Positions 18,019 to 27,598 of a stretch of 64,000 nt of DNA are shown piece by piece. The stretch spans positions 15,156 to 79,155 of the forward strand of contig JADJQP010000011.1 in NCBI GenBank assembly GCA_016712665.1. The letters run 5' to 3'. The notes below the pieces were generated by a model. It was not told the origin of the DNA and searched no databases. It saw nothing but the letters and a program-made list of their open reading frames with translations. The position numbers and the translations under genes were made by a program. The stretch is from Bacteroidota bacterium (lineage in GTDB: Bacteria; Bacteroidota; Bacteroidia; Chitinophagales; Chitinophagaceae). How positions within the stretch are numbered: the first letter of the stretch is position 1; each line of letters starts with the position of its first letter.

Positions 18019-20784
18019 ATGAAATCATTTTTATTCATTACTACCATCGCCTTCAACGCCATGTGCGCTGCTTGGCATCCTATATACGCCCAGCAAAACA
18101 CTATAAACCTGACCCGATATGTGAATCCATTTATTGGTACCGGTGGGCATGGACATACATTTCCCGGCCCCACCTTTCCATTTGGAGCCTGCCAACTGAG
18201 CCCCGATACCCGTCTAAGTGGGTGGGATGGCTGTAGTGGCTATCATTATAGCGACTCACTCATTTACGGATTCAGTCATACACATCTCAGTGGCACCGGG
18301 TGTAGTGACTATGGTGATATTTTATTAATGCCTACCACTAAAGATTTACCCTTAGATAATTATCAATATGCTTCACCCTTTTCTCATGCAAAAGAAAAAG
18401 CAGCAGCCGGCTATTATCAGGTTTATTTAGAGAAACCAAACATCAATGCAGAGCTAACCTCTACGTTACATGGAGGCATACACAGATATTCCTTTCAAGA
18501 AAATGATAAACAATACGTAGTGCTCGATTTGAAACATAGAGATGAGCTATTGGACAGTAAAATGGAAAAAATAGATGACTACACAATCAGAGGATATCGT
18601 TTTTCCAAAGCATGGGCAAAAGAACAAAAAGTATTTTTGAAATCACCTTTTCAAAACCCATTGAATCCATCCAATATGATGCGCCCCAATCTGCAAGTCA
18701 AACCACACCGGTTCGAATGGACAAATCGTTGCATGCCATTCTAACTTTTCAAAACCAAACAAACCCTGATGATCTAGTGGCTAATCCATTACAACTACTG
18801 GTGAAAGTTAGCATCAGCGGCGTAGACGAAGAAGGAGCCCACAATAACTTGCAAATTGAAATGCCTCATTGGGATTTCAACAAGTATCAGAGAGCTGCTG
18901 AGCGAAGATGGGAAGAGGAACTTTCTAAAATACAAGTAAATCCGTTTGAAAATGGTAAAATGACCGATAAAAATAAATTGACTATCTTTTATACAGCGCT
19001 CTATCATTGCATGATTCACCCAAGTATTTATAGCGATGCGGATGGACGGTATCGCGGACGTGATGATAAAATTCACAATACAGAAGGCAAATTCGATTAC
19101 TATACGGTCTTTAGTTTGTGGGATACATACAGAGCCCTGCATCCCTTACTTTCTATTCTTGATCCTAAACGAACCAATGATTTTATTAATACGTTTATTA
19201 AGCAATACGAATACGGAGGGCGATTGCCTATTTGGGAGCTAAGTAGTAATGAAACCAATTGTATGATTGGATATCATGTAGTGAGTGTGATTTGGGATGC
19301 ATACCATAAAGGTATCAGAGATTATGATGTGGAGCTTGCTTATGAAGCCATGACCAAAATTGCCACGCATTACAACGATTATGAGGGGGAAGGGCTCGAT
19401 ATGAAATTAAAAGAGAGTGCCCGAAAGGGTGCCGCTGATGCCGATGCCTTAGAAAGTTATTGCAAATTTGGATATGTACGTTCCGACGACTCACATGAGA
19501 GCGTGAGCAAAACCTTAGAATATGCCTACAATGATTGGTGCATTGCAAATATGGCCAATGCCTTAGGAAAGAACGAAGACTACCAATATTATTTTCGACG
19601 CTCACAAAACTGGAAAAATGTGTATGACCCCAATACGCAATTTATGAGGGGCAAAAAAAATGCTGCTTGGATAGAGCCCTTTACACCCTATTTGGTTGAC
19701 AATAATTATACCGAAGCCAATTCGTGGCAATACAGTTTTTATGTACCCCATGCCATTCCAAGTATGATCACAATAGAAAAACAGGGCGATTTTTCTAAAA
19801 AACTAGATGCCCTTTTTGCAGCAAATGAAAAAACTGAAGGAAGAGAGCAGGCAGATATTACCGGTTTGATTGGTCAGTATGCACATGGAAATGAACCAAG
19901 TCATCACATCGCGTATTTATATAATCACACCTTTGAATTTCAAAAGACAAAAAACAATCTTAAAAAAATTACCGATGACTTTTATACCAATAATCCCGAT
20001 GGATTGATTGGAAACGAGGATTGTGGACAAATGAGTGCTTGGTATGTTTTTTCAGCATTGGGATTCTATCCGGTTTGTCCCGGCAATAACAAATATGAGA
20101 TGGGGACGATGCTTTTTGATCAAATCAAAATCAATAATGGAAGGGAGCGAAAAGACTTGTCTAAAAGTTCTATAGATCAGCAATTGGAAGAAAATCCAAA
20201 TCTTGAATGGAATCATGGTCCCTACAATTTTCTGAATATCGGCGAAAAGCTCCAAATCGCCTCCGTTGCAATCACCAATGCAGGTTGCCCATTTTACTAA
20301 ATTGCCCACCGATCGAAAAATATATTTAGCAAATACCTACAGCAAAACATATAGCGCAGGGGGCGCTGATGCATTGAAAGATGGCATTTATGGAAAAGTA
20401 AACTGGCGTGCCGGCGATTGGCAAGGCTATCAGGGGCAAGATATCGAAGTGGTGATGGCATTTGATCAGCCAAGAGAAATAAAATCAATGGCTGCCAATT
20501 TTCTGGAAGATCAAAATTCTTGGATTTTTTATCCGAAAGAAGTGCTTTTTTATGCAAGCAACGATTCCCTACACTGGACTTTAATAGAACAAATTGTAAC
20601 CCATAAATCGGACCACGATGAAACGACCAGTATTTCTAAATTTGAAACAACCATTCGCAACATCAAAAAGCAAACGTATAAATATGCCAAACTGAAAGCC
20701 ATTCATTTTGGATCCATGCCCGATTGGCACGAAGGAAGAGGGAACCCTACCTATATTTTTATTGATGAATTTGAGGTACAATAA
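18019..20784 (+). CDS. GH92 alpha-mannosidase with C-terminal beta-sandwich domain (two frameshifts)
   Basis: Secreted calcium-dependent exo-alpha-mannosidase acting on N-glycans or yeast mannan. ATG 18019 gives a signal peptide (to about YAQQ). GH92 hallmarks include YVNPFIGTGGHGHTFPG, FPFGACQLSPDTR, HTHLSGTGCSDYGDI, the catalytic-region GNEPSHHIAYLYN and NEDCGQMSAWYVFSALGFYP. The last ~165 residues (AGGADALKDGIYGKVNWR...WQGYQGQDIE) form a discoidin-like add-on. The frame breaks twice: T5 at 18634-18638 needs one more T, and T4 at 20292-20295 one less. The reconstructed protein is ~921 residues. Gene, organisation and start are otherwise clear; no SusCD pair is nearby. Confidence 0.9.
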
Positions 20785-20818
20785 TTTGAAAATGAAATGA
20801 TACTGACATTTTCAAATT
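20783..20818. terminator. Inverted repeat between convergent genes, probable terminator
   Basis: An 11-bp perfect stem (AATTTGAAAAT / ATTTTCAAATT) with a 14-base loop sits between the GH92 stop and the lolA stop. It is AT-rich and lacks a long T-run, so termination strength is uncertain. Confidence 0.5.
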
Positions 20819-20840
20819 GTCACATCTTCAAATTGTCAAA

Positions 20841-21485
20841 TTATCTAAGGTCCACAACTTCTACTTTAGGATACTTCTTGGCATTAAACACAAACATGTT
20901 GTCGGTCATAGCAGCATTTGGCGTATAACCACTGACAGTGTATGCGTACACATTCCCATTTTTTTCGTACATCTTTCCACCGGCTACTACACTATTGGCC
21001 TTATCAATCATCAATTCCACTTTAGAATACTGTTTACTTTTATTGGTAGGAGCCAAATGAATCACATCTACTTTCTTACCACCAACAGTTTGCTCTCCGG
21101 CATATTTGTATGTGTATTCTTTATCGTAGAAGTTGGTAAATAATTTAGAAGGGGTGAATGAATTTTCATTGGGGTCAAAACTGGTAATTTGTACTTCATT
21201 ACTTTCTTTCATATAGGTCTAAATCGTTTTGGTATCGCAGTAAATTTCCTGCCCAGAAAGGTTGATAAAATATTTATCGCCCTTCATATTAACGGTGCCT
21301 TTTTTGGTTTGGGGTTTTGCTCCCTTGGCGCCGGTAATGGTAATGGAAAAATTGGCCTTCAGTGATTTTAGCGCCTTTACTTTTTTACTAACATTGTCGA
21401 GAATAACTTTTGCTTTGGGGTCATTTTGTGCATGAACCAGTGTGGTCATACAAACGAATAGAAGCGCGAAAAAGATTTTTGTCAT
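20841..21485 (-). CDS. lolA: LolA-like periplasmic lipoprotein carrier (in-frame stop as given)
   Basis: Periplasmic chaperone that ferries lipoproteins to the outer membrane. ATG 21485 gives a signal peptide (MTKIFFALLFVCMTTLVHAQ). LKANFSITITGAKG, a strand-rich middle, and VELMIDKANSVVAGGKMYEKNG are LolA-like. The frame is cut by TAG at 21219-21221 in CDTKTI-stop-TYMKESNEVQI, where relatives usually have Trp (KTVWTYLKE); TGG to TAG is one transition. Reading resumes in the same frame to 20841. The full length is ~214 residues. If the stop is real, a carrier that is normally essential is lost or has a paralogue elsewhere. Confidence 0.85.
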
Positions 21486-21581
21486 CTGAAAATTTTTGTT
21501 TGGACTGATTTTGGACCGCAAAGATTAAAAACTATTTGTAAATAGGATGTAAACCGAGGCGAATGTTTACTATTCATATTG

Positions 21582-22379
21582 TTAATCTTTCTGGATGGTG
21601 TAATAGGCACAGGTTGTCAAAAAATTTCGAAGAAATGGAATGGCGCCGAAAAGCCAAACTTGCCTACGAGGTTTCAAACCAAACTTGTAGCGGTAAATCG
21701 GATTAATCAAAAACCATTGCTTATTGACGATGCTATACCCTGAGGATCGACATATTTTTTCAAACCGTTCAATGGAGATACCGGTTTGTTTGACATCTAC
21801 TAATGAATCTATGGCATGCGCTCCTTCACCGGCGAGCCGCAATACCCATTTATACATACCCATTGGCAATAGGTGATAATAGGGGATTTTTGAAGTCCAT
21901 TTCTTTTGCGCAATTTGCTGGTGACCTCCAAATGGCATATACCAAGGCGGGAATCCAAAAAATATTTGTCCCTTTGGTTTCAGTAACTTCTTCATAAAGG
22001 GAATAAATGCCTCCTGTCCGTGGATATGTTCAATTACGTCCTTCAATACAATTAAATCAAAATATTCGCCATATTTCTTCAGAAAGGCCTCTTCGTACAC
22101 ATTCTGATTCAGTATGAGCATATGGCTGCTACTAATTTCATTTTTCAGAAATACCTGTGCCAAGTCGATACGGGGCTGATCGAGGTCCACACCAACACAG
22201 GTACAACCTCTCTCATAAAACGGCTTCAATACCCCACCTTCCCCGCAACCGATTTCAAGTACGGTCATTCCAGCCGATACCTTTAAGGTTTTTTCTACAA
22301 AAGGCAACACATAGTTGCGTGCATTTTCTACCTGTTGGTCAAAACGCATCTGATGATTGCTATGATGTTCGAGGGCCAT
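21582..22379 (-). CDS. Class I SAM-dependent methyltransferase
   Basis: 265 residues with a Rossmann-fold methyltransferase core: SAM loop VLEIGCGEGG at about residues 40-49, the acidic VGVDLD after strand 2, and the motif-IV region FDLIVLKDVIEHI at about residues 108-120. The C-terminal ~100 residues (YYHLLPMGMYKWVLRL, basic at the end) resemble methyltransferases encoded with polysaccharide or lipid genes. Substrate unknown. It sits alone between lolA and the DAHP synthase gene, all leftward, with gaps of 40-100 bp. Confidence 0.82.
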   Translation of the reverse strand: MALEHHSNHQMRFDQQVENARNYVLPFVEKTLKVSAGMTVLEIGCGEGGVLKPFYERGCTCVGVDLDQPRIDLAQVFLKNEISSSHMLILNQNVYEEAFLKKYGEYFDLIVLKDVIEHIHGQEAFIPFMKKLLKPKGQIFFGFPPWYMPFGGHQQIAQKKWTSKIPYYHLLPMGMYKWVLRLAGEGAHAIDSLVDVKQTGISIERFEKICRSSGYSIVNKQWFLINPIYRYKFGLKPRRQVWLFGAIPFLRNFLTTCAYYTIQKD

Positions 22380-22418
22380 GGATACGAATTAATAAATGCG
22401 AATATACTAGATAATTCA

Positions 22419-23477
22419 CTATTGCTTGAGCGCATTGAGCAAATCAAACTGTGTTTTGATTGATTTGTCATGGATTAGCGCAAATAATTTCAAAATAAAA
22501 TCGGCATCCAAATCATTCTTTACACCCCATGCTGTCCTACTTTCAATAATTTCGCGCCATCTTTCTTGTTGAAAAATCGCAATATTATTCTCAATTTTGA
22601 TGGCTCCTAGTTGCTTCACCAATTCCATCCTCTTTCCGATTAAATCTACTACTTCGGCATCCATGGTATCTAGAATTTGCCGAATTTGCTCTATTTCATC
22701 CTGCACTGTATCGCACCCGACTTGTCGAAGTACCAAACCCTTCAACAGTTCACCCAATTGAGTAGGTGTAATTTGTTGCTTGGCATCGCTCAGCGCCTTT
22801 TCCGGTTCGGGATGGGTTTCAATCATCAAACCGTCAAAATCAAGATCCATTGCCCGTTGCGCAACAGAGGCCAATAAGGTAGTGTTGCCACAAATATGAC
22901 TCACATCGCAAAATATAGGCAGTTCTTTGTATCGTCTTTTCAATTCAATAGGTATGGCCCAGTTAGGTTTGTTTCGGTAAATGGATTGGGTATCGTATGA
23001 CGAAAATCCTCGATGAATCGCTGCGATACTCTGAATACCCGCTTGCTGAATTCTTTCCACAGCACCACTCCATAAATCAATGTCGGGATTAATAGGATTT
23101 TTGATCAATACCGCGACCGTACTCCCCTTTACTGCATCTGCAATTTCTTGCACCAAAAAGGGGTTAACAGTGGTGCGTGCTCCAATCCAAACCGCTTCCA
23201 TTTCATATTTAAGTGCAAGTTCTACTTGTTCACTACTAGCTACTTCCGTACAAAATGGTTTTTGAGCTATTTCATAGGCTTGACGCATCCACTTCAATGC
23301 ATCTTCGCCCCTACCCTCAAAATTCCCCGGCTTAGACCGTGGTTTCCATACGCCTCCCCGTATCATATCGACAGGCAAATCTTTAAGTTGGGTAAGTACC
23401 GAACGTATTTGCTCCTCACTTTCAACACCGCAGGGACCGGCGATAATATAGGGGGTAGATTTTGAGAAGATATTCAT
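22419..23477 (-). CDS. Bifunctional DAHP synthase / chorismate mutase (type II)
   Basis: First step of the shikimate pathway fused to the branch step toward Phe and Tyr. Residues about 1-255 are the KDO8P-like (type I-beta) DAHP synthase: IAGPCGVESEEQ, GGVWKPRSKPGNFEG, VWIGARTTVNPF, and DVSHICGN. Residues about 265-352 are an AroQ chorismate mutase (QILDTMDAEVVDLIGKRMELV, then IFQQERWREIIE). The fusion is common in Bacteroidota and lets the mutase domain mediate prephenate feedback control of the synthase. The 352-residue length matches the family. Confidence 0.94.
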   Translation of the reverse strand: MNIFSKSTPYIIAGPCGVESEEQIRSVLTQLKDLPVDMIRGGVWKPRSKPGNFEGRGEDALKWMRQAYEIAQKPFCTEVASSEQVELALKYEMEAVWIGARTTVNPFLVQEIADAVKGSTVAVLIKNPINPDIDLWSGAVERIQQAGIQSIAAIHRGFSSYDTQSIYRNKPNWAIPIELKRRYKELPIFCDVSHICGNTTLLASVAQRAMDLDFDGLMIETHPEPEKALSDAKQQITPTQLGELLKGLVLRQVGCDTVQDEIEQIRQILDTMDAEVVDLIGKRMELVKQLGAIKIENNIAIFQQERWREIIESRTAWGVKNDLDADFILKLFALIHDKSIKTQFDLLNALKQ

Positions 23478-23544
23478 TTGAGTAGTATAATATGTTGTCG
23501 ATAAGATTTAAGAAAATAAGATTTTTGGCAAAGGGGCCTTCTAG

Positions 23545-24318
23545 TTAGAATGAAAATGGGTGGCTGATGCCTTTATATTCAATCAAATCCATTTTCAGCG
23601 AGCCAAAAAGGATATCCGCCTTGGCACGAATGGGAATATGGTTTTTGTCATCACTTAGCCAAACCACCATATCCTCTTCATGTTTAAAGATGCGTCCTTT
23701 TTGTAAAACCGGTACAAATTTTAAACATCGAATTTTCCCCCAAGGTGATTTAATCGTCTCACGACCTTTATACTTAATCTGCAAATTATACATTGCACCA
23801 TCAACAACTGTTGGAACCGAGAAAAGTTGTCCTTCTTTTGCATTCCCTAAATCCATGGTACGAGCCAAATAGAATCCCGAAAGCATATCCTGAGCATTTT
23901 GCCAAATGTCGATCATTTTGCCATTGGCACTCATTTTCTTTTGATTGTGAAAAAAGACATAATCCTGCGACATTTTATAACCGCCCTCGTCTACTCTTCT
24001 GCCAAAAAACCAGGGAATCAGAGCTTCCTCATCAATATAGGTTTCATATCGATCTCTGATTTTGAAAAAGAAATCAAAACTACCTTTAGACCTTCCAATA
24101 CCTACTACATGTAAGGTATTTCGATCGGCAAATTTCTTATTCTCATCTGTAATTTCAATGGTGGCTATAGCAGCATCAATAAATCCATAATGGATCCGAT
24201 AGGTAAGTTTTTCACCTCTTTTGAATGATTCATTGGTTACTTTACGATACGCAGTTTGCGACTGCACTACAAATGTAGAAAAAATAATAACAACAAAAAG
24301 TAATATGGTTTTTCTCAT
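23545..24318 (-). CDS. DUF3108 periplasmic protein
   Basis: ATG 24318 (MRKTILLFVVIIFSTFVVQS) gives a clean signal peptide; the frame could open four codons earlier at 24330. The rest, about 240 residues, is predicted beta-rich. FKRGEKLTYRIHYGFIDAA, FFFKIRDRYETYID and LWLSDD-like text near KEDMVVWLSDDKNHIPIR mark the DUF3108 family. Family members are exported and fold like LolA/LolB or barrels in structural work, but no function is established. It is leftward with the following outer-membrane gene 45 bp upstream, so both may share a transcript. Confidence 0.82.
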   Translation of the reverse strand: MRKTILLFVVIIFSTFVVQSQTAYRKVTNESFKRGEKLTYRIHYGFIDAAIATIEITDENKKFADRNTLHVVGIGRSKGSFDFFFKIRDRYETYIDEEALIPWFFGRRVDEGGYKMSQDYVFFHNQKKMSANGKMIDIWQNAQDMLSGFYLARTMDLGNAKEGQLFSVPTVVDGAMYNLQIKYKGRETIKSPWGKIRCLKFVPVLQKGRIFKHEEDMVVWLSDDKNHIPIRAKADILFGSLKMDLIEYKGISHPFSF

Positions 24319-24363
24319 GAATTCCATCATTAATTGATTCGCAAAAATGCGACTATTGTGCGA

Positions 24364-25509
24364 CTATTTTCTTTTGTTTACGTTAAATAATGTAAAATCG
24401 CTTTTGTAAGTAAAAAATACGGAATAACTATACTCAAAGGTAGCCGCATCCAAGTCGTAATAAGGCTCAAATCGCACATTGACATCGAGTACATTAAACA
24501 CTTTTCGAGCATAGAGCACTCTAAAAAATAAAAGATTTCTATTTGCCTGCACATATCCGGGAGTGCCGTAAATAGAGGCCTCCGACTGAAATAAATAGCC
24601 CCCTCGTGATGCTAGAAATTGACTGGCATTCCAATATCCTACAGAAGCTGCGATATCATATTTAGAGATGGCGGTAGCATTTATATACAGTCCGCTTCCT
24701 TGTTTAAAAGTAAGTGTTTTGGTGGGTGACAAATCATTAAAAAGGGTATAGTAATTTTCTGTGGAAAGAGATTTAATAAACGCCCCCTCCCTTTGATTGT
24801 TGAAGTGAACTTTGAAACCAATGGCTGCATTCGCAATGGTTTTTAGAGGAGTGGTATCGATATCAATTTGTCCTCCCTTATGCGAAACCAAAAATTGTAA
24901 GGGTATACTTAGTTCCCATTGCTTCTGTTTTATTATCGAGAAATCGGTATGATGACCTACGCTAAACTCTTCCTGAAAAGTAGAACCGGGGTACTGCATC
25001 CGCTCCCACTGAAGCCAGGTGTCACTCCATAGTTTCTCCTTGTCGACTTTTATTTGCAATCCATTTTCGATGGGATTGCTGATAAATCGTTCATAATTAT
25101 ACAAAGGTTCAATGAGCCGATGTGAAATATTTCCTTCCAAACTTCCAAAAATGACGCTGTATCCGTTCTTTTGAATTTTACAACTCAAAATAGGCTTTAC
25201 CAAAAGGCTGGTATCGTTTCCGAAGTCCTTTTGAAAAAATGCACCGGCTTGCAGTCGAACAAACGCATTCGGCATATAGGCAAATTGGGCACCCAATTGT
25301 GAACCCATCAAGGTATATCCGGTACTTATTTTTCCAAAATATTCATTATTCTTAAAAAAATTATTGGATTGAATAGAGAGCAACACTTTCTGCTGAAGAC
25401 TATCCTTAACGTTGATAGGATTTTCAAGCAGCTGGTTATTTATTTGAGCACTTATTGTTGTACCTGCAAATAAAAAAATAAGGATTACCCAATTCTGTAT
25501 ACGCATCAT
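24364..25509 (-). CDS. Predicted outer-membrane protein, unknown family
   Basis: 381 residues beginning with a signal peptide (MMRIQNWVILIFLFAGTTISAQ; the second ATG at 25506 is equally likely). The remainder alternates polar and hydrophobic residues and ends strand-like (VRFEPYYDLDAATFEYSYSVFFTYKSDFTLF), which is typical of an outer-membrane beta barrel. I recognise no named domain. It precedes the DUF3108 gene in the same direction, and both are envelope proteins. Confidence 0.6.
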   Translation of the reverse strand: MMRIQNWVILIFLFAGTTISAQINNQLLENPINVKDSLQQKVLLSIQSNNFFKNNEYFGKISTGYTLMGSQLGAQFAYMPNAFVRLQAGAFFQKDFGNDTSLLVKPILSCKIQKNGYSVIFGSLEGNISHRLIEPLYNYERFISNPIENGLQIKVDKEKLWSDTWLQWERMQYPGSTFQEEFSVGHHTDFSIIKQKQWELSIPLQFLVSHKGGQIDIDTTPLKTIANAAIGFKVHFNNQREGAFIKSLSTENYYTLFNDLSPTKTLTFKQGSGLYINATAISKYDIAASVGYWNASQFLASRGGYLFQSEASIYGTPGYVQANRNLLFFRVLYARKVFNVLDVNVRFEPYYDLDAATFEYSYSVFFTYKSDFTLFNVNKRK

Positions 25510-25546
25510 TCGTGTGCAAAGATAAGTTGTAAATTAGATAATTGCA

Positions 25547-26758
25547 TTATAAAGCAGCCCCTAACAATAGCCAACCTACCACCACAAGTGGTGCTGGAAT
25601 TTTGGAGTACATCAATAAAGCAAACGTAATGGCCACTACCACCAAATTGGTCCACTCAAAGGGTTCGATGGAACTAAACAGGATATATCCTGAGGCCCAC
25701 ATAATACCCACCACTACAGCATGAATTCCTTCAAGCGCACGAAATATGACCGTATACTGCTTTATATTTTGGTAAATGGGAAAAAAGAAAAACAAAAGCA
25801 TGATACTGGGAAGAAAAACCCCTATCGTTGCAACAATGGCTCCAATCAATTGCGCTTGTGCACCAAACTGACTCATACTCATAGCACCCACATAGGTACA
25901 CATTGAAAAAACAGGACCCGGGATCGCGTTTACCATACCGGCCCCTGTAAGAAACTCAGCGGTTGAAAAATACTGCCCTATTTGTAAATGTTCCGGCCGA
26001 AGTACGTATTGTTCATACATCATGGGTATAAGGGCATGCCCCCCTCCGAAAACGAAACTACCAAAACGATAAAAATTCTCAAATAAATTAAAAACCCTGG
26101 CACTATGCCAATGTTGTAAACGGGCAAGTTCTGAAAAAATACCGGCCGCTAAAAATATCATTAAAAACCCCCATAGATTAATCCACTTTATAGGCTTTTT
26201 GGGTTTTCCAATTTCAGGAATACGTTTATCACTGAAGTTAGAAATAATGCCACCAAGTACAATTAAAACAGGGAACACCCAGGGTGATCGCAACAATATG
26301 GTAACGGCAAGTGCACCCAACATAATACTGTATGTAGCAATATGTTTTACACTAATACGCATCGTGATATAGGCTGCGTAAATCAGGAAGCCAACGGCCA
26401 TCGGCTGTACATATTTAAATAAATTGGTCTGGATATCCTTCGTTCCGAAATACGTAACCAAAAAAGATAAACTACCCATCATAGTTGCCGCAGGCAATAT
26501 CCAAATGAGCAACGTTGCCAGAGCCAACGACACCCCACCTCTTTTGTAGCCGATTAAAGTAATAGTTTGGGTAGAAGACGGTCCAGGTAGCATTTGACAA
26601 AAAGAAATATAATCCATAAGCTCTTCCTTGCTAATGTCATTGCGCTTTTCGACAAAGGTTTTGAGCATCATTCCAAAATGGCCCTGCGGTCCGCCAAATG
26701 CGGTAAAAGAATATTTTAGTACTTCTTTTAAAAAAGGAATATGTCTATAGAGATTCAT
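25547..26758 (-). CDS. chrA: ChrA-family chromate transporter (long, two-domain type)
   Basis: CHR superfamily inner-membrane protein, typically a chromate efflux antiporter. At 403 residues it has both homologous halves. The first carries SFTAFGGPQGHFGMM and QMLPGPSSTQTITLIGYKRGG; the second carries the paired motif FGGGHALIPMMYEQYV and GPVFSMCTYVGAMSM. About ten or eleven helices are visible. Many Bacteroidota carry it without chromate exposure, so the physiological ion may differ. It has no ChrB or regulator nearby. Confidence 0.93.
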   Translation of the reverse strand: MNLYRHIPFLKEVLKYSFTAFGGPQGHFGMMLKTFVEKRNDISKEELMDYISFCQMLPGPSSTQTITLIGYKRGGVSLALATLLIWILPAATMMGSLSFLVTYFGTKDIQTNLFKYVQPMAVGFLIYAAYITMRISVKHIATYSIMLGALAVTILLRSPWVFPVLIVLGGIISNFSDKRIPEIGKPKKPIKWINLWGFLMIFLAAGIFSELARLQHWHSARVFNLFENFYRFGSFVFGGGHALIPMMYEQYVLRPEHLQIGQYFSTAEFLTGAGMVNAIPGPVFSMCTYVGAMSMSQFGAQAQLIGAIVATIGVFLPSIMLLFFFFPIYQNIKQYTVIFRALEGIHAVVVGIMWASGYILFSSIEPFEWTNLVVVAITFALLMYSKIPAPLVVVGWLLLGAAL

Positions 26759-26819
26759 TTACAGTGGAAAGATAGTGCAATAAATGAAAATTTAAAAGCG
26801 GTAGCGAGGGTCTACATCG

Positions 26820-27506
26820 CTATTCAATACTAAACGTTGCCGATTCCAAACTCCTGGCCGTTCGATTATTACCGATTACTTTAATTTTATCAAACCGAAT
26901 TCGGTCACCCTTGGAGAGCTTGCCCAATAATTCTTGATAATCTACATTCCCTTGTAAATCGCCGTTTCGGATGGAAATAACAAACTTGGTTGGACTTTTT
27001 AAAGGTTTGCAGGTGATTTCGCATTGGATATTATAATTCAGTTTAATTTTAAAATCCTTATCATCCAAGGCAACCTTACTTACATTTTTCAGTTCAGTCA
27101 ATGATATTTTACCATTTGATTTGGTACCGAGTCGTAAACGGGACACATCAGGTACGGTAGCTGTCAAGTAAATAGATGGATAGTCAATCTTTTTCTGCAA
27201 TTTACCATTTTGGACTCGGGAGTAGGACAATTGAATACCATTGATAGAGGCATTATTGACAAATAAATGAAAAGTACTATCCGTCAGTCTTTCAATTTTT
27301 CCTTCGGAAGACCTTACAGATAACACTTTTGATGGTTCAGGATTTTGAATCAAAAAATAGTTATTGATACCAATATAAACCAGCAAATCGTCTGGCTTTT
27401 TTAAATTGGGCTGAATGAATGTAACTTGAGCGTTACAAAATGAAGCAGCCAGTATAGCCACTAAAACTAATAAACTCCTGTGCTGAAAACAACAAATTCG
27501 GTACAT
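26820..27506 (-). CDS. Secreted protein with GldM-like C-terminal domain
   Basis: 228 residues. The signal peptide region is about residues 8-26 (RSLLVLVAILAASFCNAQ). Next is a segment like GldM's third domain (LLVYIGINNYFLIQNP, then IERLTDSTFHLFV). The final ~85 residues match the GldM C-terminal pattern, with an FVISIRNGDLQG stretch and GDRIRFDKIKVIGNNRTARS leading to ATFSIE. GldM itself is ~500 residues with an N-terminal membrane helix and is a T9SS motor shaft; this protein has only the periplasmic D3/D4-like part. Role is unknown; an accessory or competitor of GldM is conceivable. The assignment is by eye. Confidence 0.55.
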   Translation of the reverse strand: MYRICCFQHRSLLVLVAILAASFCNAQVTFIQPNLKKPDDLLVYIGINNYFLIQNPEPSKVLSVRSSEGKIERLTDSTFHLFVNNASINGIQLSYSRVQNGKLQKKIDYPSIYLTATVPDVSRLRLGTKSNGKISLTELKNVSKVALDDKDFKIKLNYNIQCEITCKPLKSPTKFVISIRNGDLQGNVDYQELLGKLSKGDRIRFDKIKVIGNNRTARSLESATFSIE

Positions 27507-27583
27507 AAACCTTGCTAAAGTACTTGAAATTACTAAAAAAGCAAAAAAGGAATCTTGGGTTTCGGCTTTCGGTGTAAGAATTG

Positions 27584-27591
27584 TACTTTTG
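27584..27591 (+). promoter_or_regulatory. -7 promoter box for the arginase gene
   Basis: TACTTTTG exactly matches TAnnTTTG and ends 7 bases before the ATG at 27599, so transcription would start at or next to the start codon. Confidence 0.55.
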
Positions 27592-27598
27592 TGGACGT

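Noticed and set aside
10500..18640. Programmed frameshifting in manC, the GT2 and GH92
   Set aside because: No slippery heptamer with a downstream structure was seen; simple one-base changes at homopolymers explain each, and the genes are not known for recoding.
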